Shown: positions 13,358-28,400 of the stretch, in pieces
Numbering within the stretch: the stretch's first letter is position 1
Layout: every line of letters starts with the position of its first letter
NCBI GenBank assembly: GCA_026413225.1
Contig: CM048552.1
Coordinates: 135,111,053 to 135,175,052 of the forward strand
DNA from: Otis tarda
Taxonomy: Eukaryota; Chordata; Aves; Otidiformes; Otididae
DNA: 64,000 nucleotides
Direction: 5' to 3'
The notes under the pieces: model-generated
What the model saw: only the letters and a program-made list of their open reading frames with translations
The model's database searches: none
What the model was told of the DNA's origin: nothing
Program-made: the position numbers and the translations under genes

Positions 13358-16300
13358 ATGAGTCTGACTTAACTTGCACAGTTTATAACACACCTTTGTG
13401 GGGTGTGTATGGTCCTGTTTCTTCCCCCACTTCTCCTATGCCCCCTCCAGGGAAATATGGATATGTAACTATGGGAGAGAAATCCCTGGCATGAAAAAGA
13501 CTTTGTATGCTTATTATTTGAGTTATTTGAGAAGGTCTCATCAGACAACTGCTCTTTCAAACTACTGCCAAACTTTACAGGGAAACTTAATTGATCTGTG
13601 ATTTGTCACGACTTTCTTGGTTAAAAAGATCCAAATCCAATTTTAAATAGATATTAAATATCAGTGGGATCAGTTCCTATAACTCTCAGCAGCTGTATGT
13701 GACAAAGTAGTGCCATACATCACTTTTTGCAATGTCCTGCTGCGGGGTGAAGACTCTGCAATGAGGTCAAGTGTTAGCTCTTATTTAATACACATTTGTT
13801 CTCTCCTCCACCCTTATCATGTAGTCTTATAGCCACTTATTATTTTTTTATTCATGGCAAACACCTTCTGAATACTTCATTAATGGAAGATTTAGTGTGA
13901 GTGCCTGTTGTTTAAATGTTATTTAATGAGTTAGGCTGTTTTATGAGAATTTGTGGTTGACTATATTATCACTGCGTAGTGCAAAGACTGGGCAACCTTA
14001 GATGGAAAATGGAAGTAGCATCAGTCAACACAAGACAATTTTACATTTTCACCTTGAAATAGCAAACATTTATTTTAAAGGGTTGATGAAATTTTAATTG
14101 TTTCCCTGTACATTACCTAGTCAAATTAATTGATTCACCTGTTGCTATCTTTGCTTAAGATCACCATTTTAAGAAACTAGAATAAATAGTACAGCCAGTT
14201 TTATGCATTTCCCTCAGCTTGAAAAAAATATTGTCTTTGAACTAAGGAATTTTTATTTTCCACCACTTTGAATAATCAGTGACTCTTGTGTTTCAGTTAA
14301 AAAAAAAAAGAAAGAGGAAAAAAACCCCAAGCAGGGGGTTACTACAGATGCTTACTACAGTGCTGTTTGAGAGTCTAGAAAAGACTCCCAAGGGAGTCCA
14401 AGACGGTGGCTGGGAGCTGAGAACTCATTAGCCCCACTCAGTCACATACTTGTTGGTGTATTCTCAGTGTATCTAGCTTCTATCATAACAGGACCGTGCT
14501 CCCTTGTATCACAGTTGCCAGTTCCATAGTTCTCAGTGCCACCATTCTCTCGTTTAAGCATGTTAGCTAGCAAGTGAGGGGAGAAACCAGGGAGCTCTGT
14601 GTGCACCTCGATCCTCTGTGGATCTTCTGCGTGTCAGCATAGAATCGCCTGACTCTACAACTGCTTCCACATATGAGTGCAAGTGTGCAACGTAACGTAT
14701 TCTATAGGCACATGTAAGGTGTTTGAAATTACTATTCAATGTTACTGGATTAAAAGCAGTACAGAGTTTTGAAGCGTATCCTTAGATACTCATTTAAGTG
14801 TTTTCTGACATTGAAAAGTAGTATTGAATGTTTTGAACCGTTGATACTGGATTTTAACTCCTTGTAAAAGTAAATCTAAAATATATCTGGTGGTTTTTAG
14901 GCAAACTGTCATTGACAGTTATCGTTGGGATGTGGTTAAGGTTATTGTATTGTAGGTTCATAATCAGACTTTTGCTGAATGGAAAGATGGATTCAAAAAA
15001 GCTGATGGCCAAACAAAGCAAATGCATATGTTGAATAGTTACATTTGTGGAGTGCAGCCAATACCAATGTGTGGAAAAAATTGCTGAAGTCTTAGGAGAT
15101 ACTGGAAAGATCTGGTCACTAATGAACTATAAAAGACTTTCAGAAATTGCTGGTATTATTTTTAAATTTTCTATTACTTTCTGTGGCAGCTTTAAGGACT
15201 CATGCCAAAAATCTGTGGATAAAAGCTGTCATGCATTATCCAGAGCATTACAGTACCATTTATTTAACTACATAGTTAAATAAAGAAAAGCAACTTCTAC
15301 AAAATTTCATTTTAAAGAATTAATATATATGAGCACAAAGAGGGAAGAAAAGAGCTTAGTTGTACTGTCCTTGAGTCAATAAAAAACCCGGCGTGATGAA
15401 CCTCCTTTTACTGACCTGGAGTAAAAATTGTTATGCTTTCAAAATATTGATCTTTATGACTGAACAACAAAATTCCAACAGAATTATTCTTTTCTGTCAC
15501 ATACCATTCAGTAAAAGATGAATGGGTAGCTGAAATTGGTGAAATAAACTTTATTCCCTCTCACTCCTTGGATCAAAAAGGAAATTGTAACATCCTTGTT
15601 CCTAAAAACCTGACACATCCCCTTGGATAAGTCTTTGCATTGCTTTGAAATGCAGGAGGTGGTGTCAAGAGGGTAGTTCAACATCATGAGGCAGGGCAGT
15701 GGTGAATTGTTGAAGGTAAGAGCTTCTCCTCCTCTCTTCAGACCTTTTAAAAAGTGTCTTAGATTGCCATTCACCTCTGGTGAATGCATTTACTTTAAGC
15801 GGTAGTCTCCTGTCAGCTATCTAATAGATACATGGCTGTTGGTGGAAGCACTTGTAACACAAAAAGAAAGTGAATTATATCTGGTAATCATAACATTGTA
15901 AGAAAGCACACTGATATCTTTTACCCCATTGGTTCTCTCCCAGCTCCTCAGTCTCTGTGGAATTCCAGGCACGCATTTGTCTCACTGTTCAGAGAACCCT
16001 CCAGGAACTGACACTGTGGGCACCTCTAGGTGACCTGTTCAGGTCCTTACACCTGGGGTGGGGGTTTGTCTTTGCTTTTTTCCATTGTTCCTCTTCCCTC
16101 AGCCACCCTCTCCCCACAGTTTCCTAATAACGAGTCTAAATTTCTTTTTATCATCCTTTTAAGCCAGCTGTACTGTCTGCCCCTGGTGAATAGGGAGGAT
16201 GATACGCTCTCATCCTCTTTGCGGAAACCTTTCAGATGTTCAAAATCTTTTGTCACGCTTCCTTCTTTTCTTTATAGACTGTTGATTCAATGACAGATGG

Positions 16301-19300
16301 AGGTCTATCTGAGTCTAAAAAATAAAGGTATCTGCCAGCACATGAGTATGTTCAGTAGCAAATATGTAGCATAAACAGCTGGGAGAAAGCACATGTACAC
16401 TTTCTTCCTGTTTATCACTCTGACCTTGATTTATGTGGCTTTAACCCTTAATGCTCAATTAATGACCTGAGTGCTCAATAACACATAACTAGACGATGAA
16501 GAATGGCTTAGAAATAGCTGGCACCAGTATCTGTAGCTGCAGTTACTGGTTCGTTCTTGCCTGTCGGGTCTAAGTGCTGCCTGTGGGTGAACTGGAAAGG
16601 TGGGCTTGCTTTGCTGTAGCTGGGTTTTGGGACTCTCACCCAGCCTGGACCTGAGCAGCTCTTGATGCCTGGCTCAGTCTTCACAGAATCTGAGATGAAA
16701 CACTCCTCTGCTTGAGCCAGAGTGGGGGATTTTAGTCTGACTTGGAGGCTGCTGCTCTTGTTTTTTATGGAGTCCAAAGGGCAAAGAGAGGCCTTCCTAC
16801 AGTTTTGGTTCAAAAGGGCCCACTGGTTCTGGTAAATGCCCCCATCCAACACCCAGAAGCAGTGCTGGAGACCCAGGGTTGAGGGTTTGTGGTTTTATGA
16901 TTTCTTTTAAAAGTGTATTAATGAGGTGAACTGCGTGCTCTGCTTATGGAAGTTCTAGACAGCATTGCCTGAAAGCCTTCCTGTTCAGGAAATGAAAAAT
17001 AGCAATAGCTTGTTAATGAAAGCTTTTGGATTCAGCAAGAGCTTACGATATTCTTAAGGTTCCTTCAAGCCTGATGAGCTCATCTATGTGCATCCACTGG
17101 AGAATGTTTTCTATGCAGTGTCTTTGCAGAATGCTCTACTGATTGTGTAAAGCTGCATGGTTGGCATTTTTTTGGTTTTGGTTTTGTTTTTGTTTTTTTT
17201 ACACACACAAAAAAATTTGTGTACGTTTTAGAAGAGGTTGGTGGATAATGCTTTCTACCACAAGTCAGAAAGCACACAATTTCAGAAGTTTCTATTTACT
17301 GGTCCACAGTAGCAAGCGACTTAAAAGTGTTGTGTATGACCAGTCTCAGGTCTGTGCTAGCACAGGAACTGCCAGGTGCTAAAACTTCTGGCTGTGGGAG
17401 GAAGTGATCTCCTGAGCTCAATGTTGTTTAGTTACTGTGGGTTGATGGATGCTGAGGAGAGGTCTGTCCTACCATAAAAAAATGAGACTTCCAGGAAACA
17501 GTCTCTGAACTATTACTGGGACTTCTCCATATCACACCTACAGCTGAGATATGTCTTGTAAATAATGACCATATGTACAATAATTAGCACCTAGCTTTAT
17601 CTTATTTGGGATCTATAGTCAATAGTATAATAGAAATAAGAAATACTACAACAAAGGGAGGTTTTTTATGTGAGGAATGTTATGGAAAAGCAGTAAGAAA
17701 AAAGGACTGGTATTCAGGTGTTACGGTAAAATAAATGGTCCCTGTAGACTTACAGGCAAACATCTGCTGATCTTCCCTCAAGCCACAACATGGAAGTGCA
17801 CAGAGGTAAAAAAGAGAGAGTGGGAAGATTGCTGCAGTATTTACAGTTACCTTATTCCTTCAATATTTTAGTGATAACAAGGACCAGATTGCTTGTTTGT
17901 AGCTAGTTAGACGTCTAGGCCTTCTTAAAAAAATATTTTAAAAAGTTACCCTGCCTTTAACTCCATTTGTCTTCTTTCAGGAACATCATCCGAAAATGCA
18001 TTTGTTCGATGTATCTCCCCCTTCCACAACTCCTCACCTGCAAAAAATGTGTGCTCAGTGACCGTGCAAAATTAGTTTGCATTTCAGACTGGAGTTTCCA
18101 GTGGTGTATATAAGCTCTGAAACAAGTTTTGGCTTGAGCTGGCCTGGCCACACTGTATTTCTTAGTCCAGTGTCAATTTATAACTGTTAAATTGAAGCAG
18201 CCTTGTGTGGTGGTACAGATGTGGCCCCTTGCAGGTTTCTGTGAACTTACTTGGCCAGTAGCTGCTCTTACAAAAGGAGTGGGTATAAAGATGGGGCCTT
18301 CACATATACAGAAGTTTGAGGTGATGACTTAACTGAGGAGTAGGCTGAGGGGAAAAATAGCTGACCTGTATTAGTTTCTCCTAGCAGAAACAGGGTTTAA
18401 ATCGGTAGATGAGGCTTTATTGTGAACTGCAAGAGGACAGAGGACAGCCTAACCCCAGCTTCTCGTAGTAAAGATTCACTGGAGTTTCTCCTTGATGAAT
18501 GCCTAGCACTTTGCATGATGCCTACGAAATACTGTCATATTATTTACCACTTTTCCCCTGTGGACTTTTGAGGGTAATGAACTTCAAACTGAAGAAGAAG
18601 GGAATAAAACCAAAACTGTGAATAATACCAGAAAAGCTTCTGCTGGCTGCCAGTGGTGAGGCTCACCTTGGTGCCCTGTTCAAACACTGGTCGAGACGTA
18701 GCTGAAGCCCTGATCCCGTCTCCAGTCCCTTTTCCCCTCAGTGGAGGTGGAGCCACACACTTGCCAGTGCAGCTGAAAACCTGGGCGGTTGGTTTTGTGG
18801 TGGCCTCTACTGGTGTTAGTCTGCAAAGGAAAGAAATCACGAGGTCTGCCACTCAAGTTTGCTCCTTTGGAAACCTAGTAGTTCAGAAAATCTCTCCTTT
18901 GTAAGTGAAGTTTGGGGAGAGAGAAATTAAAAAAGCCCTTCTCAGGCATCTGCTGTTGTGGGGAGCCTTTCGAATCAAGATCTACCACCAAGAGTAGAGC
19001 TCAAAGCTGCATGTGTTCCTCTGCTGAGCATTACAGTTTTGTTGCCTCCATCAGTAGATGTGGCCTGAAAGAAACTCGTCCTGAGCCTCAAAGCACAGCA
19101 CAGCTCCCACTGGCTTCTGCTCTGGGTTGCAACTGCAGGCTAGCTGGGGTTGGGAAGCCAGCAGGATTTGGGGTGCTGTGCCCTGTGTGCTCCTTGGCGA
19201 GGCTTGCTTGCTTGCTTGGTTCAGGAGTATCTGCCATCTGGTTTAACTTCTTCCTGCCCTTCTAAAATGATTCAATCCCATAGGTATTTAAAGCTACTTA

Positions 19301-19870
19301 GAAGCCTTCCAGCTGTCATGGATGAAATGAAATGGATAAAATCAAGAGAGGCTTTGAGCTGTTGGTAAGAAACCTCATGATTATCATTGAGAGGGTGCTT
19401 CGAATTGATGTGGATACAGGACTCTTCCCTGCTCCTACTGGGCCAGAGAAGGCATGTCAGTGGGCTTGCGTGCCAGGGAGATCATGGAGACTGTGTGCAT
19501 AGTGAGGAGAAGCTGGAGCCAGGTCAAGAAATGTCACGGAGAGGAGTCAGTGTCAAGGTTGTGCCTTCATCCTTTTCAGCTGAAGAGCAAGGCATTGCCC
19601 TAAACAGGAGGAAGGCCTTCTTGCTTCAGGTTTAAACGACGCTTCATGTGTTTGTGAACACCAAACCACGGCCTGTCTGTAAAGCTCTTTTGCCAGTAAA
19701 TTCTCAGTGGGGGAGAGTACATGTGTGGGTAGTTTGTCCATCAGAGATGTTTAGTTTTTGCTAGGAACTAGAAACGTTCCCAAGCTCTGGGATGTGTTGG
19801 TTCCTTCCAGCAGTTGTAGTGCAAGGAAGACGTGGGCTTTTATCTTGGAGGGTTTACTTTTTTTGGTGGT

Positions 19871-19914
<44 letters not shown>

Positions 19915-22394
19915 CAGATGCCCAAAAGTAAGAGCTCTGGAGCCAGTAGAGCAAAGGGTCAGACCTTCTCAGATTGTTCTGTGAACTCATCTGCTGGGTT
20001 TCCAGCTACGCTTACTTAGCTTGTGAGGACGGCAGTCTGATGCAGAAGGTCGGGCTGTTGAAAAGTCATGACCGAAAAGCACGATTTGTTTTCAAGTTAT
20101 GTGCTTGGGTTTGTCAGTTTTGCCTGTTTGTGAATTGTTAAAGGCTGTGTTCTTAGGCTTTTTCTCAGAACACATGGATGCTAGGAAATTTTGTTTCGTT
20201 TTGTTTGTTTGGTTTTTTTTAAAACAACTTACAGCTGAGGTTTAGCAGTTGAGAAGCTAAAGCCCTGATAAAAGCCCTGAATATCATGAGACTTGAAATC
20301 AAATCATGAGATGGCAGTGTTGCTTCTAGCAGCTGATCTTTTTGGCAGGGCTTCATTTTCTAGGTCTCTGTGCAAATGCATTTTGCTTGTTAAAAGCCCT
20401 ATATTGGCAAATTACAGCCAAGACTAAATGCATGATTATTTCCACTATCTAACCTGTTTATAACTTTTGTGTTGCTTCTGGATTTGCCTGTTGAAGTTCT
20501 CACAGGCACAAATTAGTGCACTTGTTTACCTGGCAATGCACTGATTTTTGAATATGTTTAAATATGCTTAAATTCATCTGACATCTGGAGATGTGGGTAG
20601 TGAGAACGCGTTTCTATGTTACCAGCTAACTTTAGCCTCGTAGCTGAGGAGGCTTTCTCTAGGTAATGGTGCGCGGTGGCAGGAGGCAGCTCCTAGAAGA
20701 GCCCTTTGGAGACGACTGGTGTCAGGTATGCTCTGGCCGTGCTGGCTGTGGAGAGAGCCCGAAGGGCCTGGCCTCTTGACTGATACGCTGCAGTTTCATC
20801 CAGCCTAGTTCAACTGCAAGGGCATGGTTGGCATAACAGCAGCCAGGGAGCTTTCCCTGACAAGTTCAAGTGATCCTTCAAGTCCTCCTGACTGCTTCTA
20901 TGCCTAGCTTTTAGCCTGAGCCTATTCACATGTGCTGTGAAGGAGGCCATCGGCAGTGGGCGTGGGTGTACCCTTGATCTGGAGCAAATACGCTCTGTCA
21001 AGCTGATGCAGGAGGTGCTTCATAAGCTTGTGCTTAAGTGTTTGAGATGTAAATGTCGGAGACCCTGCCTGCATGGGCTTGCCAGGTGCGTTAAAACTCA
21101 GCTAACACTTGCCACCAAGAGAGGTTTCTGTGAAGCCAGTGTCATGTTGCTTGCTTATCGGAGTCTGGTGGCACTGTAACAACACCGCAGTGCTTGTATA
21201 TCGAGCTTAAAAAAGGTACCAGCATGCTTATGCAGCCCTTTAACTAGGATCCTGTCCCTTGCAAGACCTTTCTGTGTGGATAGAAGTGCAACTGTACTCT
21301 TTACATATTTGTTTTTTCCCTGGGCTTTTCTTCTGACCCCAAAGCTTTCCTGCAGTTAGTATGCTCAGAGGGTGACGTTTTGTTGCTTTCAGCCAGGATA
21401 ATGGCTGCTCTCACCAAACTTGAATAACGCTGGTCTCCTTTGAGCAAGGGGAGGGAGAAACGTTTCCTGGCTAGACAGTAAACCAAACTGACGCAGGGAT
21501 AAGCTTTTAAACAGCTTGCTCGCTGTGGGGGTAGCCTTCTTTGTGGACTGCAAGGGTGGGAATTTAACTTCAGTATGTGGCTTTTTTTTTTGCATAGAAA
21601 TCAACAGTCTTACTTTATGCAAATGTGTTCAAGAGAGTAAGGCCTAGGGTTTGTTATTGGCTCTTGACTGGGGCTAAGTGTGGTCGTAGCAGCTACTTCA
21701 GAGTTATGGTAAACTCAGGTGACTGAGCTTGACTTTGCACGATACGGTGGCAGCAGCCTCTTGGTCCCTTGTAGTGCTGCGGTAAGCAATGAAACGTGGT
21801 CTGAGAGTGTGAACTCAGGAGGAGCAATTACAAAAATGGTGGGTTGAAATAGGGCAATGAAATGTAATACTGTTCTTTCCTGGAAAGGTCCTTCATGCCA
21901 TTTAGAAGTGAAATAAAGAGACGGCACCTATGTTCTTGTGCCAGGATCCTCAGTGCACGTTGGCTTGACTTCAGTAATTTTTAATAGAATTCAACTTTAA
22001 GTGCTCCCAAATGAACAAATAGGAATTGAACTAACTTAAAGGAGGACTTTTCTCCCTTTGAAATACACAGATAATAAAAGGAAATATCATTGTGGATATT
22101 AATGAGTTGCAGATACTTGCCTGTGTCTTGTTTTGAGACTTTTTTTGTGTCACTGAAATATGTGCACTGCTGTGCAGCGTCTGTCACAACAAGGGTTAAT
22201 TTTGGAACACTGTGATTTACAGACAGGAAAGGATTCAGGATTTTAGGGAAATTTTCAGTGGTAAGTTCCAAGTACCCACTAGCTTCTTTAATATAGCAAT
22301 TCCAAGCCCTCGGGGAGTATAAAGTGAAAGAGCTGCAAAAAAATGTCCAGACTTGCATGATCTTTCTAAATAGCATCTGCTTTTGTCATTCTCT
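13358..22394. other. Long non-coding stretch
   Basis: About 9 kb without a supportable gene. It contains T/G-rich simple sequence at 17165-17218, a 37-base T run near 19.87 kb (listed separately) and short A-rich tracts near 14300. Small GC-richer islands at 19050-19220 and 20640-21000 contain a few CpGs but no promoter-like combination. A pyrimidine-rich patch at 16030-16270 might be a very old reverse-strand LINE, but I could not support that. Confidence 0.45.
19873..19909. repeat. Poly-T microsatellite, 37 bases
   Basis: The longest homopolymer in the window: 37 consecutive T's, followed directly by 'accctcagatg'. The junction imitates a polypyrimidine tract plus AG splice acceptor, but there is no coding frame that continues convincingly. 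Such a run is likely variable in length between individuals and prone to assembly error. Confidence 0.9.
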
Positions 22395-22452
22395 GAGTCA
22401 GAATACTGGACTAGATGGCTATTGCTCTGACACAGCTGGGCATCATTACTTA
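22395..22452 (+). mobile_element. Possible ancient CR1/L3-like LINE tail
   Basis: The phrase 'gaatactggactagatggc' followed by 'attgctctgacacagctggg' resembles the 3' end of very old amniote CR1-type LINEs, which typically read 'tactggactagatggacc...ggtctgacccagtatggc' (from memory). Only about 58 bases are recognisable and no terminal repeats are present. It would predate the other CR1 copies here. It is short enough that chance similarity is possible. Confidence 0.45.
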
Positions 22453-25400
22453 TATTTTTAAGCAGCACGAAATTCCTGTTCCCATGTTCCCACAAACATC
22501 ATGCTATATATTTTTTTTTCTCTGTTGATACATATGGACATGTTTATTTCCTGGGGGATGGATGCACCCTCATAGTGCTTATCTTCCCATGCTATTATTT
22601 CAGGACTACCTGATGGCTGCAAAAGCTAATTCCCCAAACAGGAAGATGTCAGATCTAGCTTCTTTCAAAGCTTGTCCCTGGCACACTTCTCATCAGTTGA
22701 GGGGAAGTTTCTTGTGTAGTGTGGGGCTGAGGAACCTCAGAAAGGAACAGCAGAATGTTTTGTTGCTCCACATAGAAGAAAATAATTTTTTCCACCCAAT
22801 TTTTTTTTTTTCAGTTAGGCATTTGCATCAAGCTGTATTGATATAATCTATAGTGGAGACTGGATATAATCTCCATGAAAACTTTCTGAGTTGTCTTATA
22901 CAGAGTGCCTTCAATGACAGGTTTGTTAAAACTTTGTCACCTTGTTCTCAGAAATGTCAAGCGAGGAACTTAATTTTCTTAAGTGGATTAGCCCTGGCGT
23001 AGCTGTGATGCTACTCAGTCTTCAGGGTTGCAGTGCCATAATGGCATTAGCAATATTGCTCTCAAAATCTAGCAATCTTCAGTATTAATAATAAACAAAA
23101 TTAAGTGAATCCGTGTAGAAAAACTTTACAGGGAGTTTGATCTTCTGTCATAGTGTATAAACTTCTGGCTGATGTGCAACTTTTTGTACTTTGAAAGTTA
23201 TGGAATTTGTTTTTTTTTTTTTTAGTAAATGTTCTGTTTCAGAAACTATTGCAACTGATTGATGATCAGTGTGTTAGTTTTGTAACCAAAATTCTAGTTC
23301 AAGGTTGTAGAGAGCTGAGACACAACAATATGAAGGTAGGATCCTCTAATAACTTAGGGCAGTTTTGGACTAACAGGTGGAGGGAAGGAGTGAAATCCTG
23401 TCCTCAGCACAGATGATTGGAAACCTGACTTGAGTTCTCCTTGTGGGTTTGTGGTACCTTGAACTTACGTGTCGGTGCCCTCAAAGCTGAGGATGGATAA
23501 CACTCGTTTCACTGATGAAAAGGAGTCTTGAGTGGATGTTTAGATGTGCAACTTTCACAAACAGTAGTACAGTGTCTGTCAGACTGTTTCAGGTAACAGT
23601 TGACAGTGTTGCAGAGCATAGATTAAACAAAATTTACACCTCACTTTGAAAATTGTTAAAATTATTGCTGTTCTCCTGCAGCTGTTGGCTGTTGCAAGCC
23701 TACTTTGGGATTACAGCGCTATGATTCAGAGACGCCATCGTATCTCCTCCAGTGCTGTTTATCCATCTGCACTGACAGTTTTCTCCTTACTGTGCACAGG
23801 GATGAAAGGGAAAGACAGAAGTCTAGATGTGATGACTGGCTCTATCATTCTCATACTTCAAAGGCTATTACTCGCTCTCGTCACCTCCTGCACTATTTAT
23901 GTTGTATGTAAATGATCTGATCCACGTTGTGCTCCTAATAATTCTCAAGCTATTTGCTAGAGCTGCTCATCACTGTCTTTGCTGCCATGGCAACAAATTG
24001 TTCCTGGTTTCATAATAAGAATGTTTTCTTTTTCCATGACAGCTTTGGTTATGATGCATCAGAGATTGAGAGGCCAGGCATCACTCTATATAACCAGTTG
24101 CTCTTGGAAGAGTTTTTGGAGGAGTAAAGGATGGTTGGTGCTACTTAACATTTGTTGTTTGTTCTGTTTGGAAAATCAAGTGAAGGAAGGGGAGGTGGGT
24201 ATTCGATCCTATTTGCTGCTTTCTGTTAAGGGAAGCGTTGCCCAAAAGTCTTGCTGCAACACGTCATTTTACAAAATGAATGACTGCCATTGTCCTTCCC
24301 CCGTCCTTTGCGTTTTCGTGACAGTATGACTAGTCTGTTCCCATTGACTTTTCCTCTGACAACACTGAGCAGTTGCTACTTATTTTAAGACACATTTGAC
24401 CTTTGCATCCTTGTGAACAAGAAGGGATGAGAGGGGAAAAAACAACCCCTTTCCTAGTTACAGTATCCTATGCATACAGTAGTGGGGTTTTGTAACGATA
24501 TGTGGTGGTACAGTGCCGACTTTTGCCTACTCTGAGCTAACCTGTTGCTGGATTGTTACGTAGTATGTTCCTAAAAATGCAAAAATTTATTAAATCATTT
24601 TTCCTTTTTATGTGTGTGAACAAACAAGGCGGTATGACACCAGCTTCGTCTAGATAGGAATTTTTACTCAAACAGCTCTGTTGACTTTCCTCATGCATGT
24701 TTTTGTACACACTTTCTGGTTCTTTCTAATGCTGCCATGTTTGTGTGGAAAAAGGTCCCTGTCTGGAAAAGTGGTGCTTAGCTAAACCTCCTTTTCCAGA
24801 GTGTGCCTGGTATCAGGCTGGCCATGATCTCAAACATCTGATTGACGTCTCAGATTTTGATAAAACGTGCCCTAATTTCACTATTGCTTTATCCTTTTAG
24901 CCGGGGGATATTCCCTTCCATCTGTTTCTTTTGTTCGTCACCTGCAGCTTGTCTGTATAGCAGAGAATTCAGTCTAGGATTACAGCAGTCCCCTTTCTTC
25001 ATTTCTGAGATGCCTGGCGCAGCAGGAGCCCTCTCCCTAACTGAGCCTTGTAGGTGCTAATGCAGTAATGCTTCTGCTGATCACGACAGCTTGCAGCATA
25101 TGGTTGCTTCTCAGCAGAACAAGAGTACTCTCATGCCACAAAGCTGCAGGGTGACAAGGTACCCTCAGCAGGTCACTTGCATTTCACTGGATGGAGCAAA
25201 CTTGCATCAAAATGGCTGTGGATTCCCCTCCATGCTACCTTTAGTTGATTTTTATCCCACTTTTATTGAGTATTTGTGCTCTAGGTTTTACCTGTCAGCA
25301 AAGTTGTAGTGGTGTTTGATTTCAGATTTGGTGGGAGCCAATGTTGGTATACTGAGGAAAAGTGAGAGAAAGCAGAGCAGGCGAGGACCATTTTGACTTA

Positions 25401-28400
25401 CGGGGCTCACAAACCAGGTCATTGGGTGACAACTAAAACAGGCAGAGGAGAATGAGCTCCCTGATTTCCACTCTGCCTCCTCCTTTAAACAAGTTTAGTT
25501 GTTGAAGGTACATTGTTTTAACCATATCTAAATTAATTGCTCAGTTTTTCATCCTGCCTTAAATTTGGCAGGAATTGCTCCAGAAAGAAGCTTTTTTTTT
25601 TATTTTTTTTGGCAGTGAGGGTTTTAATGTATAGAAGAGACTTCTAATGAGGACAGAAAACCTGCAAGCAAATAATTAAATGACATTCTAGATAATGGTC
25701 TGTGCCTGTCTCATACTCCAGCAGTCGTGAAAGTAAACCTTGATACTGGACATGGAAATGAAAGTGAACTCTTTTTGTGGTCTTCCTGAGATTTACAGCC
25801 AATGAGACTTGATGGTGGAACAAAAGAAGACAAAGCTATCAAAAATACCCTTTTGTCTACCAGCATAAGCAAGTGAGAAGTGTTCAGTGCCCTGCCAGGA
25901 AGACTTCGATTGCATGGCGTGTGATGTGGTTCTCAGCCGTCCCATTTTGAGGTGGATCAGGTGCAGCACTCAACAGACGCTTCGTAGCGCTAAGTAGTTG
26001 GGGGCGAGTGGGTAAAACACTGACTGACTTGTGTTGGCAGATGGGAATCTGGGGATTCATTAGTCATGCTGTAGTCTCTTGTTTTGCAGTGTGTCATGAT
26101 GAAAAGAGAGAGAAGAGTTGCCTTTTGATAGCTGAAGAGGACTTTTAAATGCTGCAGGCTGAAGGCCGCTGTGTTTGAACGGTGTTGTCTTCCACAGCAG
26201 TTGATCACTGAGATAGTCGTGTTGCAGATCAGGGAGACGTGTGTGATGGGATTAGGATTACCAGACTGTTAATTATGGAGAGCAGACTGCTGGACCTTGT
26301 TTAGGAATGAGCAGAGAATGGTCCAAAGAGACATTATCTTAAATGCATTTTCTGTAGATAGACTGTTTTCAACTACAGCATAATCACAGAGTAGTATAGT
26401 TCTTGTCTTACCAAATTAGAGTCTGTTCCAGTAAAAATCAGTCAACTGGAAGATAAACACAGTTTTTTTCAAAGCTTTTTACTTAATGGTACCTTTATGA
26501 TACTCAAATTTGGGTTCTACGTCTATCTTGTATTGCTCTCTCCCTCGCAGGCTGTAGTGTGCCTGCTTAAGAGAAGCTTTGCCTTGCCATTCTTCAGTGA
26601 TTCACTTTTTGGGTGGAAATTGGGTCTAGACTTGTGCTATCTGTCAAAGGAGTATAAGATATGTGAGATGTGCTGTCCTGGTCACATCATTTTAATTTTA
26701 GATCACAGGAGGGAGGAGGAAGACAAACAAGTCTTTCCAGCCGCCTACATCTTCAGTATCGAAGTCACAAATGTCTAAAAGGGCGTTAGTAGAAATGATA
26801 AGCAATGAAATCATCCATGTAAGTTAATAGACAGGTGAATATATGATGAAGTGAAAGATGCCATAAAATGAATACTCGAAGAGGCTTGAGCATTTGTAAC
26901 CTTGCTATGTCTGTGGCAAAACAAAGTACTCTTGAATAAATGACAATAACAATGAGAGGAGTAAGCTTTTGAGAAGTTTGAAGTATGTTCTGTCAAAACT
27001 GGGCAACATTTTTAATCAGGTGTATCTCAGAGGAATGCTTCTGCCTGAGGAAACACGGAACAACCTTGTGAAACACTCCAGCCAGGAGGAAACCAAGTTA
27101 ATGAGCGCCAGGCTGTTTTGCGCTGGTTGCTTGGTAAAAAGAGGAATGTGAAAGCCCTTCATGCAGTGAGACCAGTTTGCGGGAACTGACTGCTGGCATC
27201 CCCTGTGCTTGAGCCCTCCAACCTCAGTTTCATGCCTTCTCCTACTGAAGTGTAGGTGAATAGAAAGGTTTAAAAATGTTCCTCAGTATAGGAAGTACAG
27301 TTCTCAGCAAAGTGCTCCCATATCTTGTCTGCCTCCTAAGACATTCAGTGTTGTGCTTTCACCATGCTCTCTCCTGTCCCTATTGCTCTGCAAGCATTAG
27401 AAGTTTTTCACATTAGCAGTCAGCAATTAGTCTTTGGGTTGTGGTGCTGGTCAGAAGTGCCCTTCTTGCTCTTCAGCAAAGGAACGTGAACTACCCCTTT
27501 TTGGACAGTTCAGGTAAGCATGGTATTTGGAGGTGATGCAAGGGCACGTCGTTCTTGAATTAAGGGGACTGAATTTGTTTCTTTGCTAGCTGTGAGTGTC
27601 CAACAGCAGCGGCTGACTGCCAAGCCTTTCCTCGAATGGTGGCTTTGGGATGCCTAGGTACAAGGGACTCGGTTTGTGCATCTCCCAAGGGGCTGGTTCT
27701 GCACAAACACTGACCAGTGTCCTTGCTATACTATGGAGAACCAGCCTGGTAAAAAATGAAGCTGAATCTTTGAATAACTTCTGGATGGATGTACAGTGCG
27801 GGAGCAGCTTTTGTACATGTGTGTGGGGGGAAGTACTGAAGCATTCGATATTTCCAAAATGTTCTAACCATACTGTCAGTGTTGCTTAGCAGCAGAGGGT
27901 TTAAAATAGCGGTATTACTCAACAGTGTGAGCCACATTTGCACATGGCAATGTTCTGTGTCCTGTATTAACTTACTGCATTATGAAAGTGCTAAGTTAAT
28001 GTAAGGAAAGTCCTCCTTTCTTAACTTGATGAACAAATGGCTGAACAGTCACATGTCTTCCTTATGGATTCAACAAGCAGATGTCCAGTACAGGCATGCC
28101 ATGGTGGTTTTTGGTCCCCATAGGTGTGTGCATGCAAACCTCACTTGGATGTAAATGCCTTTCACACCCCGCTTTGTGTGTGAGCAGGTTTAACTCTCAG
28201 CCCAGCAGCCCACGCTGGTGCTCTCAAGGGCTGTGCTATTAGTGCAGCATCAGCTGGTTTGGGGGGCACTGGCAATGAGCAGTGGGGACAAGAGCAAGCA
28301 CAAATAACACTTGGTGATCTCTTGGCAGCCCAGCTTCTCAATCCTTGTCAGTGCACTATTCATCTGCTTCCTGGGTGGTTTGGTCTTCTGAAGTGATGCT

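Noticed and set aside
16030-16300. Pyrimidine-rich stretch as a very old reverse-strand LINE
   Set aside because: The general flavour fits, but no conserved phrase could be matched.
23646-23915. Hydrophobic 89-codon plus-strand open frame with membrane-like segments
   Set aside because: It starts with a TTG, has no family resemblance or splice context, and such frames are expected by chance in T-rich DNA.
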